Below, piece by piece: positions 8,985-17,627 of a stretch of DNA of 64,000 nt (positions are counted from its first letter, which is position 1; each line of letters starts with the position of its first letter). The stretch covers positions 1,530,786 to 1,594,785 of the forward strand of contig OY780938.1 of the NCBI GenBank assembly GCA_963676045.1. Direction: 5' to 3'. A program made the translations under genes and the position numbers. The notes under the pieces are model-generated. The model saw only the letters and a list, made by a program, of their open reading frames with translations. It was not told the origin of the DNA and did not search any database. Source of the stretch: Methanogranum sp963676045 (lineage in GTDB: Archaea; Thermoplasmatota; Thermoplasmata; Methanomassiliicoccales; Methanomethylophilaceae).

Positions 8985-9059
8985 GGCCCGAGCCGAGATT
9001 TGAACACGAGTCAAGGGATCCACAGTCCCCTAGGATAACCAAGCTACCCTACTCGGGCC
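8985..9059 (-). tRNA. tRNA-His (GTG)
   Basis: On the minus strand the cloverleaf begins GCCCGAG and ends CTCGGGC. The anticodon loop is CTGTGGA (anticodon GTG) closed by GGGGA/TCCCT, and the T arm contains GTTCAAATC. An extra 5' G at 9059 can pair with C73, the identity element of histidine tRNA. CCA is not encoded. A TATA-like GGTAATATAATC lies about 25-30 bases upstream. Confidence 0.95.
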
Positions 9060-9137
9060 ATACGTTAAGTCGCTGATTATATTACCATTAATAAATGTTT
9101 GCCAATGGGAACTGCATCATTCGATGTCACGTATCGT

Positions 9138-9632
9138 TCATGTTTGGTCTTTGACCCATCTTATTATGACTTCCATCGACAAGTCCATGATCTTGGCGGT
9201 CTCTTCGACCGAATTGCAATTAACGTATATCCTTCTGGCAACCACGGATATCTCCTCATCCACTTCTATTATGTGCTTGTCGGGGTCATACAGTCTTACG
9301 ATCCTCTGGCCCCATTCGTGGGTTTTCATGATGTGTATTATCTCGACATCACCATAGGACTCTATCCTTTTCAGGAATCCATCTAGGTCATCTGTCTCGA
9401 AACACAGATCAGAGTCGCTTGTTCCGAAACGGACGAAATCCATGGAAAGATCCATAAGCTCTTTGAAACCTTCCTTTATGGTGAAACCTCCATCGAATGT
9501 AACATTGTCTCCAAGGTCTATTGTGATGTTCTGATCGAAAAGATACGTATAGAATTTCTTCGAGGTCTCAAGGTCCTTGACTGCCAGGAAGGGAACCTCG
9601 AAATCCACGGAATTACCTTTTATCGGTTTCAT
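9138..9632 (-). CDS. VOC-fold (glyoxalase/bleomycin-resistance-like) protein
   Basis: About 164 residues with a VOC domain: EVPFLAVKDLETSKKFYTYLFD at the start, SDLCFETDDLDGFLKRIE in the middle and RIVRLYDPDKHIIEVDEE carrying the final metal-ligand-like glutamate. A helical tail (AKIMDLSMEVIIRWVKDQT) extends the domain. The start is uncertain: ATGs at 9632, 9641 and 9698 are all in frame; I favour the one next to the conserved region. The substrate is unknown. Confidence 0.7.
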   Translation of the reverse strand: MKPIKGNSVDFEVPFLAVKDLETSKKFYTYLFDQNITIDLGDNVTFDGGFTIKEGFKELMDLSMDFVRFGTSDSDLCFETDDLDGFLKRIESYGDVEIIHIMKTHEWGQRIVRLYDPDKHIIEVDEEISVVARRIYVNCNSVEETAKIMDLSMEVIIRWVKDQT

Positions 9633-9743
9633 TGATAGCATCTCTGAATTATCGGTCTTTCTGTTAGGGTATGGACAAGAGCCGGATAATATTGTCAAAA
9701 AGGGACATATGACTATATTAATTTGTTAGATGTTCTCTTGTTC

Positions 9744-10658
9744 ATGGCAAAAAGAGACCTTATTTCAGTACTCGATATGAAGGAAGAATGGCCCAATCTA
9801 GTAGATTTAGCCATCAAACTCAAAGGAGAACGTGGAAGACACGGCGCTCCATTGGAAGGCAAGACTCTTGCTATGATGTTCGAGAAACCGAGTACAAGGA
9901 CAAGGATCTCATTCGATGTGGCGATAACCGAGTTAGGAGGGCACGCATTGTACATAGACGTGTCCAAGATGCAGATGGGCCATGGCGAGACCGTCGAGGA
10001 CACAGCGAAGGTCATGAGCCGTTTCGTTCACGGTATAATGTACCGTGCCTATGATTACAAGATGATGGATAAGATCGGGGAGAATTCCACTGTCCCTGTG
10101 ATCAGCGGCCTGGACAACCTCGAGCACCCATGTCAGGCACTTGCGGACATGGTCACCATAAAGGAGAAGAAAGGTTCATTCCGCGGTAAGAAGCTGGTGT
10201 ATCTCGGGGATGGCAACAATGTATGCAATTCTCTGCTGTATTCATCCGCGATAATGGGTTTGGATATGATAGCTTGCTGTCCAGCCACCAGGATGCCCAA
10301 TGCGGAGATAATGCTCAACGCATCCCGCATAGCGGATTCCAACGGCAGCAGGATAATCGCCTCCCATGACCCCAGGGATGCCTGCAAGGATGCAGACATA
10401 CTCTACACCGATACGTGGGTGTCCATGGGCGATGACACGCCCGTGGAGAAGGCGGTCAAACTATTCCACATGTACCAGATAAACGAAGAGCTTTTGTCCA
10501 TAGCCAAGCCAGATTGCATAGTCATGCATTGTCTGCCGGCACATAGGGGGCAGGAGATAACCGCCGAGGTCATGGATGGGCCTCAGAGCGTGGTCTTCGA
10601 TCAGGCAGAGAACAGGCTTCACGCTCAAAAGGCAGTACTTTACACGCTGCTCAGATGA
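9744..10658 (+). CDS. argF: Ornithine carbamoyltransferase
   Basis: ArgF forms citrulline from ornithine and carbamoyl phosphate in arginine synthesis. The carbamoyl-phosphate loop STRTR is at residues 50-54; HPCQALAD, DGNNVCNSLL and the ornithine loop HCLPAHRGQE follow in order. The 304-residue length is normal. ATG 9744 (MAKRDLIS) is chosen over the in-frame TTG at 9723. No other arginine gene is adjacent. The 3' end overlaps the convergent recJ-like gene by 8 bases. Confidence 0.95.
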   Translation: MAKRDLISVLDMKEEWPNLVDLAIKLKGERGRHGAPLEGKTLAMMFEKPSTRTRISFDVAITELGGHALYIDVSKMQMGHGETVEDTAKVMSRFVHGIMYRAYDYKMMDKIGENSTVPVISGLDNLEHPCQALADMVTIKEKKGSFRGKKLVYLGDGNNVCNSLLYSSAIMGLDMIACCPATRMPNAEIMLNASRIADSNGSRIIASHDPRDACKDADILYTDTWVSMGDDTPVEKAVKLFHMYQINEELLSIAKPDCIVMHCLPAHRGQEITAEVMDGPQSVVFDQAENRLHAQKAVLYTLLR

Positions 10659-12066
10659 TCTGTGCTGAAACGAGGTCTTCCACAATATCGAGGAAGGCCT
10701 CTTTCTTATCCTCGGGGATGGTGGCTCCCGCAGCGATATTGTGGCCTCCACCGTATCCGCCCACCATCTCAGATGCTTTTTTCATCACGAAGGAAAGGTC
10801 CAGTCCCCTTTCGGTCAATGCATGGGTCGTCCTCGCTGAGACCTTAACGCCATCGTCCGAATCTGCAAAGGCGATTATAGGCAATTCTTGTTTAGCATCC
10901 CCGGAGTTGAGCAGCATGCCTGCGACGATCCCTACCACGGTCTCCCGTATCTCGGAACCGGAATCGAAGTACTGTATGAATCTGCGTTCCCTGATCAGAT
11001 GATTCTCCTTGATATAGCATATCGCGGTGGATATGTTGCGCCTATGGTCGTTACGGTTCCTTTCGGCGTCCTCAATGGCAGTAAGGTCTCCCTTGCAGAT
11101 CCTCATTCCCGTATCAGCATCGTCGTATCTGCCGCAGGAGTTCAATATGGTGGAATACTCCTTTGAATCCCTAAGTCCTATGTGGGATTCATAATTCGGA
11201 AGGATGTACACCTCCCCGTAAAGACGTTTTTTCATCTCAGGGTCATGTATCTTAGAGATCAAAGCATCCCTCACTCTGCATTTCTCATTATTGGATAGGT
11301 CGTTCCATGTTCTCCAAGCAGGGCCACTTTTAAGCGGGATATGCAGGTCAGAATAGAATTTTGAGCATCCATCCTTGTTGTCGGATATCCCAGGTATGTT
11401 GGGGTCATTGCTGTACTGTAAGAATTGTACCAATGGCCTGGTCTCCTTACCAAAGAATCTCAGGTCCTCTTCCATGATGACATCCCCGTTATCCATGGCA
11501 TCTTTCAGAATGATACGATTGTAGCTTACCAATTTCGATTCAAAATTGTCCTGGAAGTCACCTATCGCTCCGATGACACCAAGATATGCGAGGTCCTTGT
11601 TGCGTTTGTCTATCGCACGTGAGAGCAGATATGTCATTCCGGTCCCGCAGACCTCATACGATCCGTTGAGGCCATAATTATGTGGATTAAGATGGTATAT
11701 CTCTATGAAATCCTCGATAGATGTTTGTTCCCTTCTGAATTTTGGATCGGGAACGTGATGGTCGGTGATCACTATGTTGGATCTTTTGAATTCAGAAAGA
11801 TATCCGCTGCCCAGGTCCGATATCCATATGAGGTCCGAGGTGCTATCGTTGATGCTTGCGATCGTATCGGCAGTGATCTTCTTCTCGAATCTGATGGAAT
11901 GCGGAATCCCGAGACGTTCTAGTGTGATGGAGGCAATGGATCCGGCAGCTATCCCATCCGCATCGATGTGTGTTACGATGATTGCAGACCTTGCTTTCTT
12001 GACAGCTTTCGCGGTCTTATCGAGGTCCGCAACGAGTTTATCCGAAAGTCTGTCGGGCCAATCCAT
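10651..12066 (-). CDS. Archaeal RecJ-like DHH/DHHA1 exonuclease
   Basis: A 471-residue DHH-family phosphoesterase. The N-terminal DHH domain shows VTHIDADGIAAGS, WISDLGSGY and ITDHHVPDP, which supply metal ligands. The C-terminal DHHA1 domain shows GGYGGGHNIAAGA. Archaeal homologues include the GINS-associated nuclease GAN and the RecJ-like single-strand exonucleases; the sequence alone does not separate these. The ATG at 12066 begins MDWPDRLSDKL. It is a single gene with its own upstream region. Confidence 0.88.
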   Translation of the reverse strand: MDWPDRLSDKLVADLDKTAKAVKKARSAIIVTHIDADGIAAGSIASITLERLGIPHSIRFEKKITADTIASINDSTSDLIWISDLGSGYLSEFKRSNIVITDHHVPDPKFRREQTSIEDFIEIYHLNPHNYGLNGSYEVCGTGMTYLLSRAIDKRNKDLAYLGVIGAIGDFQDNFESKLVSYNRIILKDAMDNGDVIMEEDLRFFGKETRPLVQFLQYSNDPNIPGISDNKDGCSKFYSDLHIPLKSGPAWRTWNDLSNNEKCRVRDALISKIHDPEMKKRLYGEVYILPNYESHIGLRDSKEYSTILNSCGRYDDADTGMRICKGDLTAIEDAERNRNDHRRNISTAICYIKENHLIRERRFIQYFDSGSEIRETVVGIVAGMLLNSGDAKQELPIIAFADSDDGVKVSARTTHALTERGLDLSFVMKKASEMVGGYGGGHNIAAGATIPEDKKEAFLDIVEDLVSAQII

Positions 12067-12149
12067 AGATGCATCTCACAACAGTGATCGGTCACTGACT
12101 CAAAATACTTTTCAGAGAAGATAAATCTTAGTTCGTGTTCTCATGGTTC

Positions 12150-12875
12150 ATGGATTCTGTTAGCATATTGCCCGGTGTAAGGATAACGAATGACAGATGT
12201 CTGATCCTGGAGGATGATGGACCTACCGCGGTCCTAGGGGACCTCCACCTGGGATATGAAAAGGCGATGGAAGATGAGGGCATGTACCTACCAAGGATGA
12301 ATACAGAATCCATTCGCAGGGGGCTCAACACGATACTCTCGAAATATGAACCTAAACGCGTGGTGCTCCTAGGTGATATAAAACACGATTTTCGCAGGTC
12401 CAAATACGAGGCCAGGCAAGAGGTCATAACGATATTGGAACTCCTGTCAGAGGCTTCGGAGACCATCGTGGTCAAGGGCAATCACGATAATTTCATACAG
12501 AACACCCTGTCAAGTCTTGGGATGCTGGCAGTGGATTATGTGGATATCGCAGGATTCAGGTTGGAGCATGGTCATGTGGATTCAGGCAAGAGGCCTGTGA
12601 TAATAGGTCACGAGCATCCATCCGTCAGGATACCTGGCCTTATGACAGGGGGGGTCAAGATGCAATGTTTCGTATATGCAAGGAAGGAAGGGGTCATAGT
12701 ATTGCCGCCGTTCAGTCCATTTTCATCAGGTAACGACCTATCGCTCGATCCAGAATGCATAATGGCCGATGCACTGAAGAAATGCGATATAGCCAGTGCC
12801 GAGATATACGGGGTATCGGATGTAGGATTGATCCCCATGGGCAAGTTGAGAGAGGTCATGGAGATAGAATTATGA
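12150..12875 (+). CDS. Calcineurin-like metallophosphoesterase (archaeal SbcD-related)
   Basis: About 241 residues with the five metallophosphoesterase blocks: LGDLHLGYE, LLGDIKHDF, VKGNHDN, LEHGHVD and IGHEHPS. This pattern matches the archaeal SbcD-related phosphoesterase family of unknown substrate. A TATA-like ATAAATCTTA at 12121-12130 is about 25 bases upstream of ATG 12150, so a leaderless start there is preferred to the GTG at 12135. It is not paired with a Rad50/SbcC gene here. Confidence 0.85.
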   Translation: MDSVSILPGVRITNDRCLILEDDGPTAVLGDLHLGYEKAMEDEGMYLPRMNTESIRRGLNTILSKYEPKRVVLLGDIKHDFRRSKYEARQEVITILELLSEASETIVVKGNHDNFIQNTLSSLGMLAVDYVDIAGFRLEHGHVDSGKRPVIIGHEHPSVRIPGLMTGGVKMQCFVYARKEGVIVLPPFSPFSSGNDLSLDPECIMADALKKCDIASAEIYGVSDVGLIPMGKLREVMEIEL

Positions 12876-12922
12876 GGCATCTCGAATATGCTTTTTTTTA
12901 TAAATGTTCTTTTACGGTCACC

Positions 12923-12960
12923 CTTTTTATAATATGATGCTATTCACGACACTTAGGAGA
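12923..12960 (+). promoter_or_regulatory. Promoter and ribosome binding site of the CoM methyltransferase gene
   Basis: A strong TATA box (TTTTTATAAT at 12923-12933) is followed about 20 bases later by a TTAGGAGA ribosome binding site at 12953-12960, just upstream of ATG 12968. Together with the GCA/CTC/ATC-rich codon choice of the gene, this suggests high expression. Confidence 0.65.
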
Positions 12961-12967
12961 AATCATC

Positions 12968-14005
12968 ATGTCAATGACTCCAAGAGACAGAGTAATCGCA
13001 GCAATGAATAAAGAGAAGCTCGACAGGCCAGCAGTGGCCATTTTCACCCAGTCCGCAACATTGGGACAGATGGATAAAGTCGGAGCAGCATGGCCTGAGG
13101 CCCACAAGAACGCAGAGCTCATGGCAAAACTCGCAGCAGCACAGGCTGACCTCTTTGGATACGAGGCGGTCAGGGCTTCCTTCTGCCTTACAGCAGAGGC
13201 CGAGAGGCTCGGATGCAAGGTCCAGGTAGATAAGAAGGACGCAGCACCAATGCTAAAAGCACACCCATTCAAATTCGACCCAATGATGGGCGAGTATGAT
13301 GACCCCAAGTCCCTTATGGATCCCCACACATTCGTGAAAGAGGGTAGGGTAAAGGTCGTCCAGGATGCAGTTTCTATCCTCAAGAAAACACATGGAAAGG
13401 AGTACGCAATAGTTGCAGGAAACACCGGACCATTCACACTTGCAGGACACCTTGTCAGCACCGAGAACCTCGTTTTCGGAATGATGATGGCACCAGAAGA
13501 GGTCGATAAATGGGTAGATGCCACCACACCAATAGTGAAGGCATACACCCAGGCACTCTTAGATGCAGGCGCAGATGTAGTTCAGTGCTCTGAACCATCC
13601 GCATCTACCGACATGCTCGCACCCGACATGTTCGAAGAGGCAGCAGGAAAGGCAGTCAAGCACAGCCTTGCGAAATGTAAGGGAATGACCGTCCTCCACA
13701 TATGCGGAGACACATACCCCATACTCGACCAGATGGCCGCATCAGGTGTCACCGGACTCTCAGTTGAGGAGAAGGTCGACCCATTCAAGGCAATGGAGAA
13801 GGTCGCAGGAAAGGTCGCAATGGTTGGAAACGTAGGATCCGTCAGGCCTCTCTTCCAGGGAACACCTGAAGAGGTCAAGGCAGCAGCGATCCACTCCGCG
13901 AAGGCAGGATTCAACGTCATATCCTCTGGTTGCGGTATCGCAGTCGCTACATCAGATGCGAACATGAAAGCAATGGTCGATGCGATAAAAGGCTACCACC
14001 ACTAA
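12968..14005 (+). CDS. Methylcobamide:coenzyme M methyltransferase (MtaA/MtbA family)
   Basis: A 345-residue TIM-barrel protein of the uroporphyrinogen-decarboxylase fold. It transfers the methyl group from a methylated corrinoid protein to coenzyme M, the last step of methyl-compound activation before MCR. The zinc site is visible as LHICGD (His-x-Cys) and a later cysteine in SSGCGIAVATSD. Sequence alone does not tell whether it serves methanol (MtaA), methylamines (MtbA) or methylated thiols. It stands alone, without a corrinoid protein or substrate methyltransferase nearby. Codon choice resembles the mcr genes, a mark of high expression. A hairpin terminator follows at 14041. Confidence 0.9.
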   Translation: MSMTPRDRVIAAMNKEKLDRPAVAIFTQSATLGQMDKVGAAWPEAHKNAELMAKLAAAQADLFGYEAVRASFCLTAEAERLGCKVQVDKKDAAPMLKAHPFKFDPMMGEYDDPKSLMDPHTFVKEGRVKVVQDAVSILKKTHGKEYAIVAGNTGPFTLAGHLVSTENLVFGMMMAPEEVDKWVDATTPIVKAYTQALLDAGADVVQCSEPSASTDMLAPDMFEEAAGKAVKHSLAKCKGMTVLHICGDTYPILDQMAASGVTGLSVEEKVDPFKAMEKVAGKVAMVGNVGSVRPLFQGTPEEVKAAAIHSAKAGFNVISSGCGIAVATSDANMKAMVDAIKGYHH

Positions 14006-14040
14006 GCTGAAATAAAAACAATTCAACAAACGCCTTACTT

Positions 14041-14070
14041 CCGGGCCATCATTGGCCCGGAAGGTTTTTT
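14041..14070 (+). terminator. Intrinsic-type terminator after the CoM methyltransferase gene
   Basis: CCGGGCCA-TCAT-TGGCCCGG is a perfect 8-bp stem with a 4-base loop at 14041-14060, followed by AAGGTTTTTTG. It lies 36 bases after the stop codon. Confidence 0.8.
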
Positions 14071-14096
14071 GTAATCTTATTAACATACCTATATTC

Positions 14097-14804
14097 ATGT
14101 CACGGATTTTGCAAACGAATGCAGAGTATGCCGAAAAGATGAAGAAGATCCTGGGGCTCAGATATGAGCCGATAGCTGTCAAGTTGATAGATGCTAAAGG
14201 ACAGTACCCTGCATGTTGCAAGTTACCAGATGAACAGATGAGTCATTGTCAGGCAGTTTTCAAAGCAAAGGATGGAGCATGCCTTTGCATGCCACTCGAC
14301 AAACAGGGATGTCACGTGGGGGCATCCGCACTGAATATGATCGACACTCCCGAGAAAGTCGCATCAGGCGAGTTCCATGCTGGCATGGGTATACACGATT
14401 CTTCTGCTGCAGCGGCCAAGATGATATCGGACCGCATGCTTCCAAAGGCATGCGTCGGCGAGGTCGTATGTCCTCTCTCGAAAGCGGATTTCGAGCCGGA
14501 TGTGGTGATATTGATAGATATCCCCGAGAGAGTATATTGGATTGTTCCGTTGCTGACTGCAGAGAAAGGAGGGCGTGCCACATTCAGCACATCGCCTTTC
14601 CAATGCGCATGCGAGGACATCACTTCGGTCCCTATGGTGACAGGCAGTGCAAACGTCTCATTGGGATGTTTTGGATGTAGGAAGAAGACCGATATGAAGG
14701 CAGATGAGTTGGCATGCGGCATACCATTTTCCTCGATTCCGGGATATGTAGCGCACCTTGAGAAATATGGAAATGGCGTGATGACAAAGGCAAAGCGCAC
14801 GTGA
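14097..14804 (+). CDS. DUF169 family protein
   Basis: A 235-residue protein with many cysteines. Features typical of DUF169 are LGLRYEPIAVKLID near the N-terminus, CKLPDEQMSHCQAVFKAKDG, and a C-terminal SLGCFGCRKKTDMKADELACGIPF segment. The family is widespread in methanogens and other anaerobes, possibly binding a metal or cofactor; its function is not known. The ATG at 14097 lies about 22 bases downstream of a TTATTAACATA element, suggesting a leaderless start; the frame upstream overlaps the terminator. It sits between two methanogenesis transcription units, so a link to methanogenesis is plausible but unproven. Confidence 0.78.
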   Translation: MSRILQTNAEYAEKMKKILGLRYEPIAVKLIDAKGQYPACCKLPDEQMSHCQAVFKAKDGACLCMPLDKQGCHVGASALNMIDTPEKVASGEFHAGMGIHDSSAAAAKMISDRMLPKACVGEVVCPLSKADFEPDVVILIDIPERVYWIVPLLTAEKGGRATFSTSPFQCACEDITSVPMVTGSANVSLGCFGCRKKTDMKADELACGIPFSSIPGYVAHLEKYGNGVMTKAKRT

Positions 14805-15000
14805 TCCCACTTTATGCAAAATTATTCAATAATCAATAAAATTGACGCTTTAATTATGCGTCGATTTTTATTTTCTTATTACTATTAGGAATCATTAAAT
14901 AATAGGTACAGGGGAGCAGTCATCAGCTCAGTATTTTTCTGGCAATAAATTTGAAATTGAAAAAAGGGCATTTTTTAAAAAACTTGTCACTTTTAGGATG

Positions 15001-15086
15001 GTTTTTATAATGAAGATGTATACCTCTTTTCTGCAAGGGGAACACGGAAAACCCCTATTTTCCGTAAATTATTGAAAAAGGAGGTA
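15001..15086 (+). promoter_or_regulatory. mcr operon promoter and structured leader
   Basis: A TATA box (GTTTTTATAATG, 15001-15012) precedes an estimated 55-base leader ending in a strong AAAGGAGGTATG ribosome binding site near 15078. The leader can fold ACGGAAAA/TTTTCCGT (15044-15051 with 15058-15065, loop CCCCTA). Alternatively it can pair AGGGG (15036-15040) with CCCCT (15052-15056); the two pairings share bases. The 200 bases upstream (14805-15000) are AT-rich, with no gene seen. Confidence 0.6.
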
Positions 15087-15090
15087 TGAA

Positions 15091-16419
15091 ATGCCAAAAT
15101 ACAAGGACGTAATCGATCTGTATGACGACTACGGAAAACGCATCGCTAAAGATGTACCGTTGGAAGCCATCAGTCCATTGCGCAACAACGCGATCAAGAA
15201 GATCGCATCTCTAACCAAGAGAACTGTAGCAGTCAACCTTGCTGGAATTGAGAAATCCCTCAAGACCGGTGCAATGGCTGGCGCATACATCAAAGGTAAA
15301 GAGATCGACATAGAATTGGTCAAGAATGCGAACAAGGTTGCAAGTGCAATAAAGAGCATGATCCAAGTAACAGAGAACGATGATACAATCGTCACCGTAA
15401 AAGGAGAGGGTAAGAGTATCATCGCAATTATACCTGTGTCAAGGGATGAAGCAGGTGTGGAGTACACAACTGGATTCACAGCAGTTGCAGCAGCGACAAC
15501 CGAGGCAATCATCGACATCTTCAAGATCCCAATGTACAAGGCCAACATGGTCAAAGGTGCAGTCTGGGGAAGATACCCACAGACAGTCGGATTCGATGGT
15601 GCAAATGTAAAGAGTATCCTTGAGATCCCCCAGAACAATGAGGGAGCAGGTTTTGCACTCAGGAACATCATGGCGAACCACGTCGTTGCATTGGTCAACA
15701 GGAATGCAATGCAGGGATCTGCACTCTCCTCGATATTCGAGACATGTGCAGCATATGAGATGGGAGACGCAATTGGACCATTCGAGAGAGGACACCTCCT
15801 CACACTCGCATACCAGGGACTCAATGCTAACAACATCTTGTACTCGATCGTGAAGAAGAACGGAAAGACAGGAACAATCGGTACCGTCGTAGAGTCCATC
15901 GTTGCACAGGCAATCGAGGACAAAGTCATCCGCGTAAAAGAGGAATTACCCTCTGGATACAAGATCTACACAACGGACGATCTCCCACTCTGGAACGCAT
16001 ACGCAGCAGTCGGACAGACCGCAGCGGTCATGGTCAACACCGGAGCAGCAAGGGCAGCACAGGGTGTACCTGGATCGGTCCTTTACTACAACGATCTTCT
16101 CGAGCACGAGACCGGACTTCCAGGTGTCGATTACGGACGCGCGGAAGGAGTCGGTGTCGGTATGTCTTTCTTCTCTCACTCCATTTATGGAGGAGGAGGA
16201 CCTGGTCTCTTCCACGGAAACCACGTCGTTACAAGACATGCAAAGGGAACACTCATACCCTCCGTCACAGCAGCAAACTGTCTGGACGGCGGAACACAGA
16301 CGTTCTCTGCTGAGGCAACATCCGGAGCTTTCAAAGAAGTCTTCGGTGACATGAAAGAATTCAACTCACCTATGCAGTTCGTAGGTGCAGAGGCAAAGAA
16401 GATTGCGAAGAAGGTCTGA
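15091..16419 (+). CDS. mcrB: Methyl-coenzyme M reductase beta subunit
   Basis: McrB is part of the (alpha-beta-gamma)2 enzyme that reduces methyl-CoM with CoB to methane. The 442 residues are standard length. The active-site channel segment SFFSHSIYGGGGPGLFHGNH, followed by VVTRHAKG, is present near residue 360, with the coenzyme-contacting aromatic residues. Operon order is mcrB-mcrD-mcrG-mcrA; mcrC is not between D and G as in many hydrogenotrophs but lies at 24653. Codon use is strongly biased. Only one mcr operon is seen in the window. Confidence 0.98.
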   Translation: MPKYKDVIDLYDDYGKRIAKDVPLEAISPLRNNAIKKIASLTKRTVAVNLAGIEKSLKTGAMAGAYIKGKEIDIELVKNANKVASAIKSMIQVTENDDTIVTVKGEGKSIIAIIPVSRDEAGVEYTTGFTAVAAATTEAIIDIFKIPMYKANMVKGAVWGRYPQTVGFDGANVKSILEIPQNNEGAGFALRNIMANHVVALVNRNAMQGSALSSIFETCAAYEMGDAIGPFERGHLLTLAYQGLNANNILYSIVKKNGKTGTIGTVVESIVAQAIEDKVIRVKEELPSGYKIYTTDDLPLWNAYAAVGQTAAVMVNTGAARAAQGVPGSVLYYNDLLEHETGLPGVDYGRAEGVGVGMSFFSHSIYGGGGPGLFHGNHVVTRHAKGTLIPSVTAANCLDGGTQTFSAEATSGAFKEVFGDMKEFNSPMQFVGAEAKKIAKKV

Positions 16420-16423
16420 GCAC

Positions 16424-16843
16424 ATGTCTAAGCCGGCAGCAGAATACGCAGGAGTACCTTTACCAGAGGTAGAGGTATTTTCAAATCGTCTCTTAAGCGT
16501 CGAGACAACCGAAAAGGTCCTTAACGCACTCGATGGTATCGAATGCATAAGGCAGATCAATATGACTGGCGAGAGTCTTCCAAGGACGATCAACAGTGGA
16601 CCCAACAAAGGCATCGAGAACAATCACACCGAGCGCAAAATAATAAAAGTCGCTGGACGTGATGTGGAGATCCGCTATTTGGTAGGTGCATTCTATATTG
16701 AGTTGGCTGTCGAGGATGAAGAGCAATTGGATTCTGCAGTCGAAAAGATCAAGAAAGCGGTAGATCCGCTTTTGCAATTCGGCTATTCATTGAATGTCGG
16801 CAGATACATGAAATTCAGAGATTCGCTTACAGATTATAGGTGA
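16424..16843 (+). CDS. mcrD: Methyl-coenzyme M reductase operon protein D
   Basis: A 139-residue accessory protein, not a subunit of the mature enzyme. In other methanogens McrD binds MCR and is thought to help assembly or cofactor F430 loading. The opening MSKPAAEYAGVPLPEVEVFSN and the segments RLLSVETTEKVLNALDGI and KIIKVAGRDVEIRYLVGAF fit the family. The start is the ATG four bases after the mcrB stop; an upstream in-frame start at 16385 would overlap mcrB. Codon bias is weaker than in mcrB, G and A, as expected for a less abundant product. Confidence 0.93.
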   Translation: MSKPAAEYAGVPLPEVEVFSNRLLSVETTEKVLNALDGIECIRQINMTGESLPRTINSGPNKGIENNHTERKIIKVAGRDVEIRYLVGAFYIELAVEDEEQLDSAVEKIKKAVDPLLQFGYSLNVGRYMKFRDSLTDYR

Positions 16844-16848
16844 TTAAT

Positions 16849-17625
16849 ATGGCAGCATATAAAAGACAGTTCTACCCTGGAACCACCTCCCCTGCTAAAA
16901 ACAGAAGGAGATACATGGATCCAAAGGTCAAACTCAAGAAGCTCCGTGACGTCTCAATGGATGATGTCGTAAGGCTTATGGGACACAGGAACCCCGGAGA
17001 GGACTACAAGTCCATGCACCCCCCAATAGAGGAAGGCAAGGAACCAGCATGTCCAATCAGGAAACTCGTCGCACCAATAGAGGGAGCAAAACACGGAGAC
17101 CGTATAAGGTACATCCAGTTCACCGACTCCGTCTATTTCGCACCCATCTCGCCCTACCAGAGAGCATGGATGTATCTTTCCAGATACAGAGGAATCGACA
17201 CCGGAACACTTTCCGGAAGACAGATCATTGAGATGAGGGAGAGAGACCTCGAGGTCCTCGCCAAAGAAATGATCGACAACGAGACATTCGACCCCGCCCT
17301 TACAGGTATCAGGGGAGCTACCGTTCACGGACACGCATGCCGCCTCGATGAGCACGGCCTGATGTTCGACGGATGGCAGAGATATGTCTGGGATGATGCA
17401 AAGAAAGAGGTCGTCTACGTGAAGGACCAGGTTGCATTGCCTCTCGACAGGAAGATCTATGTTGGAAAGCCAGCATCCATGAGCGACCTGAAGAAGAGAA
17501 CAACAATCTTCAGGGCAGACGGCGTAGACATGAGGGACGACAAAGAGGTCACCAAATACGGACTCAGGATACACCTCCTGAGGACACTCGGCGGTTACAG
17601 GCCCTTCGATGTAAAAGGTGAGTAA
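16849..17625 (+). CDS. mcrG: Methyl-coenzyme M reductase gamma subunit
   Basis: McrG, 258 residues, completes the active-site pocket together with McrA and McrB. Typical blocks are MGHRNPGEDYKSMHPP, FTDSVYFAPISPYQRAWMY, IDTGTLSGRQIIEMRERDLE and GATVHGHACRLDEHGLMFD. ATG 16849 follows AGGTGAT by six bases; the GTG at 16840 overlaps the mcrD stop and is unlikely. mcrA begins three bases after the stop. Confidence 0.98.
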   Translation: MAAYKRQFYPGTTSPAKNRRRYMDPKVKLKKLRDVSMDDVVRLMGHRNPGEDYKSMHPPIEEGKEPACPIRKLVAPIEGAKHGDRIRYIQFTDSVYFAPISPYQRAWMYLSRYRGIDTGTLSGRQIIEMRERDLEVLAKEMIDNETFDPALTGIRGATVHGHACRLDEHGLMFDGWQRYVWDDAKKEVVYVKDQVALPLDRKIYVGKPASMSDLKKRTTIFRADGVDMRDDKEVTKYGLRIHLLRTLGGYRPFDVKGE

Positions 17626-17627
17626 AC

